Assembly (NCBI RefSeq): GCF_000426925.1 | Contig: NZ_KE384666.1 | Coordinates: 40,586-97,847, forward strand | Reading direction: 5' to 3' | DNA from: Dolichospermum circinale AWQC310F | GTDB lineage: Bacteria > Cyanobacteriota > Cyanobacteriia > Cyanobacteriales > Nostocaceae | Length of the DNA: 57,262 nucleotides | Shown: positions 9,094 to 17,810 of the stretch, piece by piece | How positions within the stretch are numbered: the stretch's first letter is position 1 | Layout of the letters: each line of letters opens with the position of its first letter | Notes under the pieces: model-generated | Database searches by the model: none | What the model was told of the DNA's origin: nothing | Seen by the model: the letters and a program-made list of their open reading frames with translations, nothing else | Position numbers and translations under genes: made by a program

Positions 9094-9550
9094 TCTATCA
9101 GCAGGTGGACAAAATAATTTAATCAAAGACATTTTAGAAAATTTTTGTCCCAGATTTACACCAGGAGGTTTGGTTCTTTATCTAGGTGATGCTGGGGATA
9201 AATTTATTATTAATGAAAGTCAAAATCTTAGAGAAATGGGAGTAGAGTTAGATCCTCATGGTAAAATGCCAGATGTTGTCGTTTATTATCAAAAACAAGA
9301 CTGGCTAATCTTAATAGAAGCTGTAACCAGTCATGGTCCTGTTAACTTAAAACGACACAATGAACTAAAACAACTGTTTAAATTTAGTAGCAAGGGGTTA
9401 GTTTTTATGACTGCTTTTCCTACTCGCAAAGAAATGACTCGGTATCTAGCTGAAATTGCTTGGGAGACAGAAGTTTGGGTAGCAGACCAACCAGATCATT
9501 TAATTCATTTTAACGGGGAGAGATTTCTTGGAGCATACGAAAACCGCTAA
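9077..9550 (+). pseudogene. severed catalytic half of PstI/BsuBI-type restriction endonuclease
   Basis: In frame with the upstream methyltransferase fusion but cut off by the TAA at 9074-9076. From 9095 the translation reads LSAGGQNNLIKDILENF, then YLGDAGDK, KMPDVVVYY, LIEAVTSHGPV and ETEVWVADQPDHLIHFNG, a near-consensus BsuBI/PstI catalytic domain with the family's nuclease residues. The only likely starts are a TTG at 9170 or an ATG at 9236. Either would give a protein lacking the N-terminal domain. The sequence is otherwise intact, so the insertion looks recent or the fragment is kept. Confidence 0.88.
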
Positions 9551-9675
9551 AATAGTTTGGGAAATTTTGATACGAATAAAAAAATTAAATAACATTGGGT
9601 TGGGTAGGGGATAAAGGGTAATAAGTAACGATATTAGCAGTTACCCATTACCCATTACCAATCACCCGTTAAAAT

Positions 9676-10275
9676 CTAAGCAGCGAAATTTGCAGCGACA
9701 AAATCCCAGTTCACCAAGTTATCTAAGAAATTCTTGATGAATGCAGGACGAGCATTTTTAAAGTCAATGTAGTATGCGTGTTCCCAAACGTCAATGGTCA
9801 ACAGTGCTTTTTTACCATGAGCTAGGGGATTTTCTGCGTTTGGTGTTTTCATGACTTTGAGAGTGCCATGATCATCAACCAACCAAGCCCAACCACTACC
9901 GAATTGAGTAGCAGCAGCGGTAGAAAATTCTTCTTTGAATTTGTCAAAGCTACCAAAATCCTGAGCGATTTTAGCAGCTAAAGCACCTGTAGGAGCGCCA
10001 CCACCAGCCGGTTTTAAGCAATTCCAGAAAAAAGAGTGATTCCAAACTTGAGCCGCATTGTTGAAGATTCCAGCCTTAGCAGAGTCACCAAAAGCGATTT
10101 TAATTACTTCTTCCAAAGACTTGTGAGCTAACTCTGTACCATCAACCAGCTTGTTCAAATTATCTACATAAGCTTTATGATGTTTACCATAATGATACTC
10201 AAAGGTTTCAGCTTTCATGCCGTAAGACTCTAAAGCGTCAGAAGCAAAAGGTAAGGGGGGTTGTGTAAATGCCAT
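9676..10275 (-). CDS. sodB: superoxide dismutase [Fe]
   Basis: Cytoplasmic iron superoxide dismutase, 199 residues, which converts superoxide to peroxide and oxygen. The metal ligands are visible: His 28 in EYHYGKHH, the His of QVWNHSFFW, and Asp and His of DVWEHAYYIDF. The segment AQVWNHSFFWNCLKP with the following Gly-rich loop favours iron over manganese. It starts at ATG with a GAGAGGAT site upstream. Its 3' end abuts a repeat-rich spacer (9600-9675). In cyanobacteria it protects soluble iron-sulfur enzymes and photosystem I. Confidence 0.97.
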   Translation of the reverse strand: MAFTQPPLPFASDALESYGMKAETFEYHYGKHHKAYVDNLNKLVDGTELAHKSLEEVIKIAFGDSAKAGIFNNAAQVWNHSFFWNCLKPAGGGAPTGALAAKIAQDFGSFDKFKEEFSTAAATQFGSGWAWLVDDHGTLKVMKTPNAENPLAHGKKALLTIDVWEHAYYIDFKNARPAFIKNFLDNLVNWDFVAANFAA

Positions 10276-10644
10276 GTTGTGAAATCCTCTCTTTACTGTT
10301 GTCTTGTTAAAAGCTATGAAAGAAGCTTCGGAAATTACGGATTTTGTATGGTCTTGTTTTATATCCTGAATGTCGGCACATAAAACTTAACATTGTTATT
10401 CTACTACTAAAGTGAAAATTCCTACCAATGAGTTAGGATGTGATTTTGAGATTAGAAAAATAGACTCTTATTCGACACCCAGGACAAATTCCCATCCACC
10501 TGTTCTGGTACAGGTCACTCATACCCACTATTTGAGTAAGATTTTATATTATTTTTTACTTTTATCTTCTCGACCATTGTACCCAACCTTTATACAAGTT
10601 GCTGTATCTAAGAAACATCAACATCAGAAACATCTTCTGCGTGA

Positions 10645-11184
10645 TTAACTTTCTAAAATATTAGAATCTGTTGCTAAAGTTCCCGCTCCCTTTTGCATCA
10701 ATTCAATATCTGTTAAAGTCCAAGAACGCGCACTTTGACAGTGATGAGCTACTAATAGTCCCCATAATCCCCTTGGTATTAAAATTGGGACTACTAAATT
10801 GGCACGTACCTGCATACCGCGCAGAAATTCCCGGTGACAATCCTCAATTGCTTCTAATTCTATATCAGCGATCGCTCTGACTCGTTTTTCCAAGTACATC
10901 ATTGCATACTCATGATTAAAACAATCACTAGGACCTGTAGAACCGAGAATCGAATATTTATCAGCACTTAACGACTCAAATGTTACCTGTCCTTGCCATT
11001 GTCCATAAAAATAATACAATACTACCCGATCAACCTTTAAAGATTCTCGCAATTGATTTGTCGTTTGTCTGATCAATTCGTCTCGTTGCATTCTGATAAT
11101 AAGACGATTGAGCAATTCTTTTAAACCCTGATCCATGTGCTGGTTTAAATGATGATCAAATTCTGGTAAAGAAGGAAGTTCCAC
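10645..11184 (-). CDS. stand-alone cyanobacteriochrome-type GAF domain protein
   Basis: A 179-residue protein that is almost entirely one GAF domain of the cyanobacteriochrome kind. The canonical bilin-binding Cys is Cys116 in EDCHREFLRGMQVRANLVVP. A second Cys, Cys88 in SDCFNHEYA, sits 28 residues earlier, the spacing seen between the two chromophore cysteines of DXCF-type photoreceptors such as TePixJ. The Asp is one place off from the strict D-x-C-F motif. The block KRVRAIADI between them is also characteristic. A short N-terminal helix (1-45) precedes the GAF. There is no kinase, GGDEF or other output domain, so it must act through a partner or through dimerisation. Bilin binding is inferred. 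Confidence 0.8.
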   Translation of the reverse strand: MELPSLPEFDHHLNQHMDQGLKELLNRLIIRMQRDELIRQTTNQLRESLKVDRVVLYYFYGQWQGQVTFESLSADKYSILGSTGPSDCFNHEYAMMYLEKRVRAIADIELEAIEDCHREFLRGMQVRANLVVPILIPRGLWGLLVAHHCQSARSWTLTDIELMQKGAGTLATDSNILES

Positions 11185-11331
11185 AGATTTTAAATGATGA
11201 CTAACTAAACAATTTCGGTTTTTTATAGTAACTTATCAGATGTTTTACAGAAAATTCAGTTGATTTTCTATAAAAGTCATGTAGTTTAATATTAAAGTTG
11301 AGATTCTTATTTAATCTAAACTACACCTATT

Positions 11332-12150
11332 TTAGATTCTGATTCCCGCAGCAGTGGGTAAATCAACTTTTAACCGTTTAAACATTGCTTCTCGTCCCTG
11401 CATCGCTAAGGTATCATCTAAAGTTGAAAGTTTGATTTCTTGCTGATATTTTAATCTTAACGCGGTTTGAATTAACCAATCAGCAACAAAGGGATTTTTA
11501 GGTAATAATGGACCATGGGAGTAGGTAGCGATCGCATTTTGATAAAACGCTCCTTCTGTTCCATCTTCTCCATTATTACCCAAACCATACACTACTCGCC
11601 CCAAAGCTGCCACCTTCCCTAATTTAGTCCGGCCACCGTGATTTTCAAACCCGACTAAATAAGGTTTTATCCCTGTCATTGCTTGCAATTCTGCTGCTAA
11701 CGGAGAAGCTGTAACTTCTATGACCAAATTACCAATACATCTTTTAGTATTTTCACCAGGATGAACAGAAACTAAATCCAATATTCCTAAACCCTCAATT
11801 CTTTTTCCAAAAGCTGGTTCATAATAATTTCCCAATAGTTGAGGAGAACCACAGGTAAAAACTCCCGGTGTACCATTTTCTATTTTATGACGCATGGACT
11901 GAGCTTTTGCACCCTGTAAATCCCGCATCACAATTTCTTGTTGACGGTCTTGGGCGCCACCACCGACAATTATATCTACGGATTTAATATCTTCTGCGGT
12001 GGAATTTTGATCCAAGGGTAATACAGTCACATTATACCCCCGCCACTGGGCGCGACGTTCTATGGTGATCACATTTCCCCGATCACCATAGGTACTCATT
12101 AATTTGGGGTACAGCCAACCAATAATAATTTCCATGGGTGCATAACTCAT
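11332..12150 (-). CDS. gatD: lipid II isoglutaminyl synthase, glutaminase subunit GatD
   Basis: Class I glutamine amidotransferase of the CobB/CobQ-like type, 272 residues. Catalytic Cys100 lies in GVFTCGSPQLLG and the His in ATYSHGPLLPKNP (His212), both GatD signatures. GatD releases ammonia that MurT uses to amidate the alpha-carboxyl of D-Glu in lipid II. MurT is usually the adjacent gene but is not present in this window. It fits with murF and mraY in the same pathway, though they are unlinked. The start could be Met1 or Met6. Confidence 0.88.
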   Translation of the reverse strand: MSYAPMEIIIGWLYPKLMSTYGDRGNVITIERRAQWRGYNVTVLPLDQNSTAEDIKSVDIIVGGGAQDRQQEIVMRDLQGAKAQSMRHKIENGTPGVFTCGSPQLLGNYYEPAFGKRIEGLGILDLVSVHPGENTKRCIGNLVIEVTASPLAAELQAMTGIKPYLVGFENHGGRTKLGKVAALGRVVYGLGNNGEDGTEGAFYQNAIATYSHGPLLPKNPFVADWLIQTALRLKYQQEIKLSTLDDTLAMQGREAMFKRLKVDLPTAAGIRI

Positions 12151-12747
12151 AAAACCTCTAATATAGCGTTAGCAGGGAATAGGCAGAACTAGGCAAATTT
12201 TAAGAAATATTTCATTATTGTTACAATACATTAATAACTTTCAAGTTTAGTAAATATACAATCTAGAGGGAAAAACTGATGCTAGATTAAGACCATGGTA
12301 CAAAAAGGTTAAAAGTTAAACCTGAAATCAAAATTTTTCCATTAGAGTTTGTGCCTCCTGCTCTAGTGTCTTGACAATCAATTCTAGGTTTTTGCTTCCT
12401 CTGAAAGTGTTTTCGCCTGAATCTCACCAAATTGTTATTGGAGGTGTTGAAACTCACGTTATTAAAGTGTCCGTAAAGATTAGAAATTGAGGAAGTGTGT
12501 TTTAGATTGGATTAAATTGATTGTCTGTCCGGTTCACCTCTATATTTTTTTTATTGAATTACAACCTAATCGAGAAACCGCTGTAAGCTACTGATAATCC
12601 TTCGTAGCTTGGGGCGGTTTCTGCTATATATAGCCAATTTTTGGCTGGCTGTCTCCAAAAAAACAAGTTTTTCCATGAACTAAAAACTTATATTCTGGGT
12701 CAATATAGATATCAGCTATTTACATATTTCCACTACGGCTTATATTT
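12151..12747. other. 597-base intergenic region with one strong hairpin
   Basis: Lies between divergent gatD and the COP23 gene and presumably carries both promoters. The only strong structure is the stem-loop at 12574-12621. I see no coding frame of note. A small RNA is possible but not shown. Confidence 0.5.
12574..12621. other. two-part stem-loop, possible small RNA or 5' leader structure
   Basis: Outer stem GAAACCGC (12574-12581) pairs with GCGGTTTC (12614-12621). Inner stem AAGCTAC (12585-12591) pairs with GTAGCTT (12604-12610), with a 12-base loop. It is not followed by a T-run and lies 126 bases before the COP23 start. Confidence 0.5.
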
Positions 12748-13530
12748 ATGTCTTTACAATCACTGCGTTTGTTATTCTTGAGTAGTCTTGGCTGTTCTTT
12801 ATTTTTTGGGAATGCTGTGACTGTTGCTCAAGTTGTTGTACCTACAGTTCCATCAGGTTCAACTACAGTTCCATCAGGTTCGACTACAGTTCCATCGGGT
12901 TCAACTACAACTACTATACCAAATTCTACCACAGTTAACAGTAGTACAAGATTTAGTTGTGAATCCTACAATGGACAGTTTATAGTCATGTATCAGCCCC
13001 AAAGTCAACCAGGACAATATTTTGCTTGGGCTGCACCTCAAAATTTAGGTGGGGGTTGGGATACCCAAAAACGTTGTCAAGCGATCGCGGGGCGTTTAGA
13101 ATTATATCGTGCCGATGGTTTACAGGAACTAAGAATAGCTGTAGAAAACAACGAAAATATTATTTGTGTCACCACTGAAGCCCAACCGAATTGTCGAATT
13201 GTCTTAACAGTACCCCGTGGTAAAGATCCCTATGCAGTTCGTAATAGTGTATTTCAAAATCTCACTACCGCTGATAGTGGACAACAAACTATTGCTGTTG
13301 ATACCTACATTGAACGTCAAAGAGGAAAGGGAGATAGTTTATACAAGATAGGACAAACACTTATAGGTAGTAATAATCAGCTTAGTTCTTCTAGAAGTGG
13401 GATTAATTTGAAACCATATCTTGATCCTCAAGATGGTGGTACTGCCAAAAAATTGAGAAATGGAGTAGGAATTGGACGCGATAGACAACAAAAAGACACT
13501 GTTCGTCTAAATCCTGGCAGATTTCGTTAA
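12748..13530 (+). CDS. COP23 domain protein, secreted
   Basis: A 260-residue protein with a clear signal peptide (about residues 1-28, ending VAQ) and a COP23-type domain from about 65 to 190. The COP23 family is named after a circadian-oscillating 23-kDa cyanobacterial membrane protein of unknown biochemistry. Conserved pieces include FSCESYNGQFIVMY, three cysteine-containing segments, and WDTQKRCQAIAGRL. Between signal and domain are three perfect VPSGSTT heptapeptides (34-54) made by a 21-bp tandem repeat at about 12844-12909, followed by a Thr-rich linker. The tail (about 195-260) is basic and disordered. It is followed by a strong terminator. Confidence 0.85.
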   Translation: MSLQSLRLLFLSSLGCSLFFGNAVTVAQVVVPTVPSGSTTVPSGSTTVPSGSTTTTIPNSTTVNSSTRFSCESYNGQFIVMYQPQSQPGQYFAWAAPQNLGGGWDTQKRCQAIAGRLELYRADGLQELRIAVENNENIICVTTEAQPNCRIVLTVPRGKDPYAVRNSVFQNLTTADSGQQTIAVDTYIERQRGKGDSLYKIGQTLIGSNNQLSSSRSGINLKPYLDPQDGGTAKKLRNGVGIGRDRQQKDTVRLNPGRFR

Positions 13531-13546
13531 ATTTGGTCATCTATTT

Positions 13547-13589
13547 CAGGCTGGTAAATCGTAATTACGATTTACCAGCCTGATTTTTT
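13547..13589 (+). terminator. rho-independent terminator of the COP23 gene
   Basis: A perfect 36-base palindrome (13547-13582, arms starting CAGGCTGGTAAATC) followed by A and six Ts, 16 bases after the stop codon. Confidence 0.9.
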
Positions 13590-13899
13590 GTGATCTACAA
13601 CGAGCAATTTAGTAGGGGATGATGCGATAGTTAAAGTTAGCAAAGATTTACAGAGTAAAAGTAAGTTTAGTATGACAAATTTATCAATTCATGGTATTTT
13701 GGTACAATAATATGCAAAATATGTAAGTATGAACAGCCTGATTATCTAAATCTAACCTCTGCCAGTGGACAACTTACTGATATAAATCAGTACACTAACT
13801 TGAAAACAGAGTAAATTAGTAGTAGATTATCTAATCTTAACCGAAAGATAACTTGTTCAAAACCTAGTCCTATTATCTTTTCAAAAGCAGTTAAAAACG
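13590..13899. other. 310-base upstream region of the secretion operon
   Basis: Lies between the terminator and the parvulin gene. I see no gene or clear motif here; it should carry the promoter of the secretion operon. Confidence 0.4.
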
Positions 13900-14634
13900 G
13901 TGACAAATCTGATCACAAGCCATAAGAATCAAGTCCTGCAATGGGGCGATCGCATCCTCCAGCCCGGAGAAGTTCTATCATTAATATCGGAATACCAGCT
14001 TATTCCCGTATTAATCAAGGAAATTATCATTGATCAAGCGATCGCAGCAGCCGAAATTGTCCATACTCCAGAAGAAGAAAAACAGGTCTGTGAACAATTA
14101 GCCCAACAATATCAGGGAATAGATCAACAAGGAGAAAATTTCCAGCAATTAAAGATCATGGCCATGCGACAATTAAAACTAGAAAAGTTTAAAGAGGCCA
14201 CTTGGGGTGGAGATCTAAACTCTTACTTCTTCCAACGTAAAGCCCAATTAGATAGGGTAATTTATTCCCTGATTACCACCTCGGAAATCGGAATTGCCCA
14301 AGAAATCTACTTCCGCATCAAAGAGGGTGAACAGTCTTTTGCTGAGTTAGCACGGGAATATGCCCAAGGTCCAGAAGCTCAAACTGATGGCTTAGTAGGT
14401 CCAATAGACTTACAATCTCTGCATCCAACATTGGTAAATATCCTCTCAAAAAGCCAACCACAGCAGCTATTACCACCAACTCAAATTAATAATGTACTGG
14501 TAATTGTCCGCTTGGAAAAATTACTGCCAGCCCAACTGGATCGTTCAATGCGGCAACGGTTGCTGAATGAAAGATTTAATCAATGGTTACAAGCACAAAT
14601 GACAGAACAAAAATGGCAAATTCAAATATCATAA
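13900..14634 (+). CDS. parvulin-type peptidylprolyl isomerase of a secretion operon
   Basis: A 244-residue SurA/PpiC-like protein. The N-terminal half is a helical chaperone-like region (QVCEQLAQQY, MRQLKLEKFKEATW). The second half is a parvulin domain (about 130-215) with FAELAREYAQGPEAQTDGLVGP. No signal peptide is visible, so it probably acts in the cytoplasm on a substrate before export. It begins at GTG and sits 51 bases before the ABC exporter. Parvulin plus cNMP-ABC plus HlyD is a recurring cyanobacterial type I secretion set. The start is uncertain because no good ribosome binding site is seen. Confidence 0.87.
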   Translation: MTNLITSHKNQVLQWGDRILQPGEVLSLISEYQLIPVLIKEIIIDQAIAAAEIVHTPEEEKQVCEQLAQQYQGIDQQGENFQQLKIMAMRQLKLEKFKEATWGGDLNSYFFQRKAQLDRVIYSLITTSEIGIAQEIYFRIKEGEQSFAELAREYAQGPEAQTDGLVGPIDLQSLHPTLVNILSKSQPQQLLPPTQINNVLVIVRLEKLLPAQLDRSMRQRLLNERFNQWLQAQMTEQKWQIQIS

Positions 14635-14685
14635 ATTGCCCGCTCCTTTTGCCAATATAAATTGACATAATTAACCTCAAAAAAC

Positions 14686-17679
14686 ATGACTTATACTAAG
14701 AGTACCTTTGAAGAATTTATTGCCACGATTCCAGGGTTTGACCAATTATCAAATGAGGAAATTAGCAAACTCTCGTCACCACAAATTTTACAGCCTTTAC
14801 GTTACCGCATGGGGCAGAAAATTGTTGGTAAAGAACAATTACCTCAAAAGGTATCAATTCTTTATCAGGGGCGGGTCAGGCTACTAGGATACCCCGAAAA
14901 CCAATCACCAATTACTTTAAAAATAGTAGAACCAGGAGCGGTAATTGGGGAAATTTCTTGGTTACGTCAGATTCCTTGCGAAACAGCGATCGCCTATGAA
15001 GAGGTGATATGTTTAACCTGGAATGCAGCAGATTATTTACAATTCCTATCTCGAAATTTAGCATTTACTCAGGCTCGTCAACAAATAACTAACTTAACGG
15101 AAGTATTTGATATCTTGAGTTTACAGATAGCACAACAACCTTTAGCCAATCATAACCTCAAAGACCTGACTCAACAGGTGTTATTAGGGTCAAAAATTCA
15201 TTATTTACGACCAGGAAAAACACCTTTACAAGAATTAGAAAGTGATCGAATTTGGTTTGTAAGTAGTATTTGTAATCTGAGCAATTTAACCCCTGGTTAT
15301 CGCTTAGAAGATGAAGTAATTGAAGTTAAAGATAAACTTCCTGTCCGTTTGTTGGGTATCAGTCAGAGTGATTTATCATTACTTGATAGTCCACCTCTAA
15401 AAACAGAGAAATTAGAAAATCTATTAGATGGTACTGTCACTATAGAAGAAGTTCCCTACGCAATAGAATCGGAATTTATTGGGACAAGTACATCAAAGGA
15501 TTTACCAAAAAATCAAAAATATCCATTTTTTAAAGGACAGGGAGAACTAGAATCTAGTCTGGCTTGTTTTCAAATGCTATCCAAGCATTTAGAAATTCCC
15601 TTTCGGAAAGAAGTAGTCCGCCGCATTTTAAATGACCAAATCAAGCGTCAAGGCAGTGTATCTTTTCAACTTTGCGCTTATTTATCAGAATTAATTGGAC
15701 TCAAATCTCAGCTAGTTGATGTTCCGGCTGTTTCTATTAACCGCATTCCTACCCCCGCATTAATTCGCTATCGTGATAGTTTTGCAGTTCTTTATGCCGT
15801 AAATGGAAAAAAAGCCGTTTTGGGTGTACCATCTCAAGGTATTATCAACACCAACCTTGATAAATTGCTAGAAGAATTAGAAACAGATGAAACCAACTTA
15901 CAACCACAAGTTAGGGTTTTATTGCTCAGTGCGACTAAGGAAACACCTAAAGAACGCTTTGGATTAGGATGGTTTGTTCCTTACTTATCCCGTTACCGGC
16001 GGGTGTTGATAGAAGTATTTATTGCTTCCTTCTTCGTCCAATTAGCCGCCCTAGCTAATCCTCTAGTTATTCAGCTAATTATTGATAAAGTCATCGTTCA
16101 AAATAGTATTAATACCCTAAACGTTTTAGGAGTATTACTATTAGCCGTGGGTGTATTTGAAGCGGTATTAACTACATTGCGGACTTACTTATTTGTAGAT
16201 ACCACCAACCGCATTGATATGAGTTTGGGGTCACAAATTATTGACCACCTACTGCGCTTACCACTGCGGTATTTTGATAAAAGGCCAGTAGGTGAATTAT
16301 CCACCAGAATTAATGAACTAGAAAATATTCGTCAGTTCCTCACGGGTACGGCTTTAACAGTAGTGTTAGATGCCTTATTTTCCGTAGTTTATATAGTGGT
16401 CATGCTGTTTTACAGTTGGCAGCTAACCCTGGTAGGCTTAGGAATAATCCCTCTATTTGTGGTAGTGACATTAATTGCTGCGCCAACAGTGAGTAGACAA
16501 TTAAGAAGTAAAGCAGAACGTAACGCCGAAACTCAATCTTATTTAGTGGAGGTGATGTCAGGTATTCAAACAGTTAAAGCCCAAAATATCGAATTGCGAT
16601 CGCGTTTTTCTTGGCAAAAAAAATATGCTAAATTTGTGGCAGCAGGTTTTAAAACCGTTATTACTTCCACATTAGCTAACTCCACAAGTCAGTTTTTAAG
16701 CAAACTCAGCAGCTTATTAGTTTTATGGGTGGGAGCTTATTTAGTTTTAAAACAAGAACTAACATTAGGAGAATTAATTGCCTTTCGGATTATTTCTAGT
16801 TACGTTACCACTCCCATATTACGGCTGGCACAAATCTGGCAAAACTTCCAAGAAACTGGGTTATCTTTAGAACGACTAAGCGATATTGTTGACAGTCCCC
16901 AAGAAGCAGAAATAGATAAGAATAACATTCCCCTCCCACCCATTATTGGTGCAGTCAAATATGAAAACGTTTCCTTCCGATTTGCTGCCTCAGGACCACT
17001 ACAATTGAGTAATGTTACTGTCGAATTTCCCGCAGGTCAATTTGTCGGTATTGTCGGACAAAGTGGTTCGGGCAAAAGTACAATGATGAAATTACTGCTA
17101 AGACTTTATGAAACAGAATCTGGCAGAATTTTAGTTGATGGTTATGACATTGCCAAAGTTGAACTTTATTCTCTGCGGCGACAAATTGGTGTAGTTCCTC
17201 AAGATACCCTTTTATTTGATGGTACAGTACAGGAAAATATTGCCTTAACTAATCCTGAAGCCACAACAGAGGAGGTGATTGAAGCTGCTCAAATTGCCGT
17301 AGCTCATGAGTTTATCATGAGTTTACCCCAAGGCTATAATACGCGAGTTGGAGAAAGAGGATCAGCCCTTTCTGGTGGACAAAGACAAAGAATTGCGATC
17401 GCACGTTCTGTGTTACAAAGACCTAAATTACTAGTTCTAGATGAAGCCACCAGCGCCCTAGATTATCCCACCGAAAAACAAATTTGTCTGAACTTAGCTC
17501 GCGCTTTTAAAGGTAGTACCGTTTTCTTCATTACCCACCGTTTAAATACTGTGAGTAATGCTGATACTATCGTCGTCATGGATAACAGTAGGATGATAGA
17601 ACAAGGTAGTCATCAAGAACTTATGGCTGCTAAAGGTCATTATTTCTATCTTTATCAACAACAGGAAGTAAATTTGTAG
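14686..17679 (+). CDS. type I secretion ABC transporter with cNMP-binding and inactive C39-like domains
   Basis: A 997-residue half-transporter. The order is: a cyclic-nucleotide-binding-like domain (about 10-135), a second regulatory stretch (140-270), a C39 peptidase-like domain (about 280-400), six transmembrane helices (about 438-715) and an ATPase with Walker A GQSGSGKST (791-799) and signature LSGGQRQR. In the C39 region the catalytic Cys position is Ser290 (ELESSLACF), the His position is Ser365 (RDSFAVLY) and the Asp position is Val381. All three are lost, as in HlyB-like C39-like domains. It should export an uncleaved protein through HlyD and a TolC-like channel. The architecture resembles HetC, but no hetP lies beside it. 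Confidence 0.92.
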   Translation: MTYTKSTFEEFIATIPGFDQLSNEEISKLSSPQILQPLRYRMGQKIVGKEQLPQKVSILYQGRVRLLGYPENQSPITLKIVEPGAVIGEISWLRQIPCETAIAYEEVICLTWNAADYLQFLSRNLAFTQARQQITNLTEVFDILSLQIAQQPLANHNLKDLTQQVLLGSKIHYLRPGKTPLQELESDRIWFVSSICNLSNLTPGYRLEDEVIEVKDKLPVRLLGISQSDLSLLDSPPLKTEKLENLLDGTVTIEEVPYAIESEFIGTSTSKDLPKNQKYPFFKGQGELESSLACFQMLSKHLEIPFRKEVVRRILNDQIKRQGSVSFQLCAYLSELIGLKSQLVDVPAVSINRIPTPALIRYRDSFAVLYAVNGKKAVLGVPSQGIINTNLDKLLEELETDETNLQPQVRVLLLSATKETPKERFGLGWFVPYLSRYRRVLIEVFIASFFVQLAALANPLVIQLIIDKVIVQNSINTLNVLGVLLLAVGVFEAVLTTLRTYLFVDTTNRIDMSLGSQIIDHLLRLPLRYFDKRPVGELSTRINELENIRQFLTGTALTVVLDALFSVVYIVVMLFYSWQLTLVGLGIIPLFVVVTLIAAPTVSRQLRSKAERNAETQSYLVEVMSGIQTVKAQNIELRSRFSWQKKYAKFVAAGFKTVITSTLANSTSQFLSKLSSLLVLWVGAYLVLKQELTLGELIAFRIISSYVTTPILRLAQIWQNFQETGLSLERLSDIVDSPQEAEIDKNNIPLPPIIGAVKYENVSFRFAASGPLQLSNVTVEFPAGQFVGIVGQSGSGKSTMMKLLLRLYETESGRILVDGYDIAKVELYSLRRQIGVVPQDTLLFDGTVQENIALTNPEATTEEVIEAAQIAVAHEFIMSLPQGYNTRVGERGSALSGGQRQRIAIARSVLQRPKLLVLDEATSALDYPTEKQICLNLARAFKGSTVFFITHRLNTVSNADTIVVMDNSRMIEQGSHQELMAAKGHYFYLYQQQEVNL

Positions 17680-17810
17680 TCAATTATTTCTAGGGGTTTA
17701 GCATTGCTAAATCCTGCCAATTGTTGAAATAAAATCCAACTGATAACAGAGCCAAGATCAAATTACACCCCAGTAAATATTCAATCTAAAATCCCAAATC
17801 CCAAATTATT

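Noticed and set aside
10412-10648. 78-codon open frame between sodB and the GAF gene
   Set aside because: Starts at a non-ATG codon without a ribosome site, and its composition looks like untranslated AT-rich spacer.
14686-17679. Assignment of the ABC transporter as HetC
   Set aside because: The domain order is similar, but the neighbours are parvulin and HlyD genes rather than hetP, and many cyanobacterial exporters share this layout.
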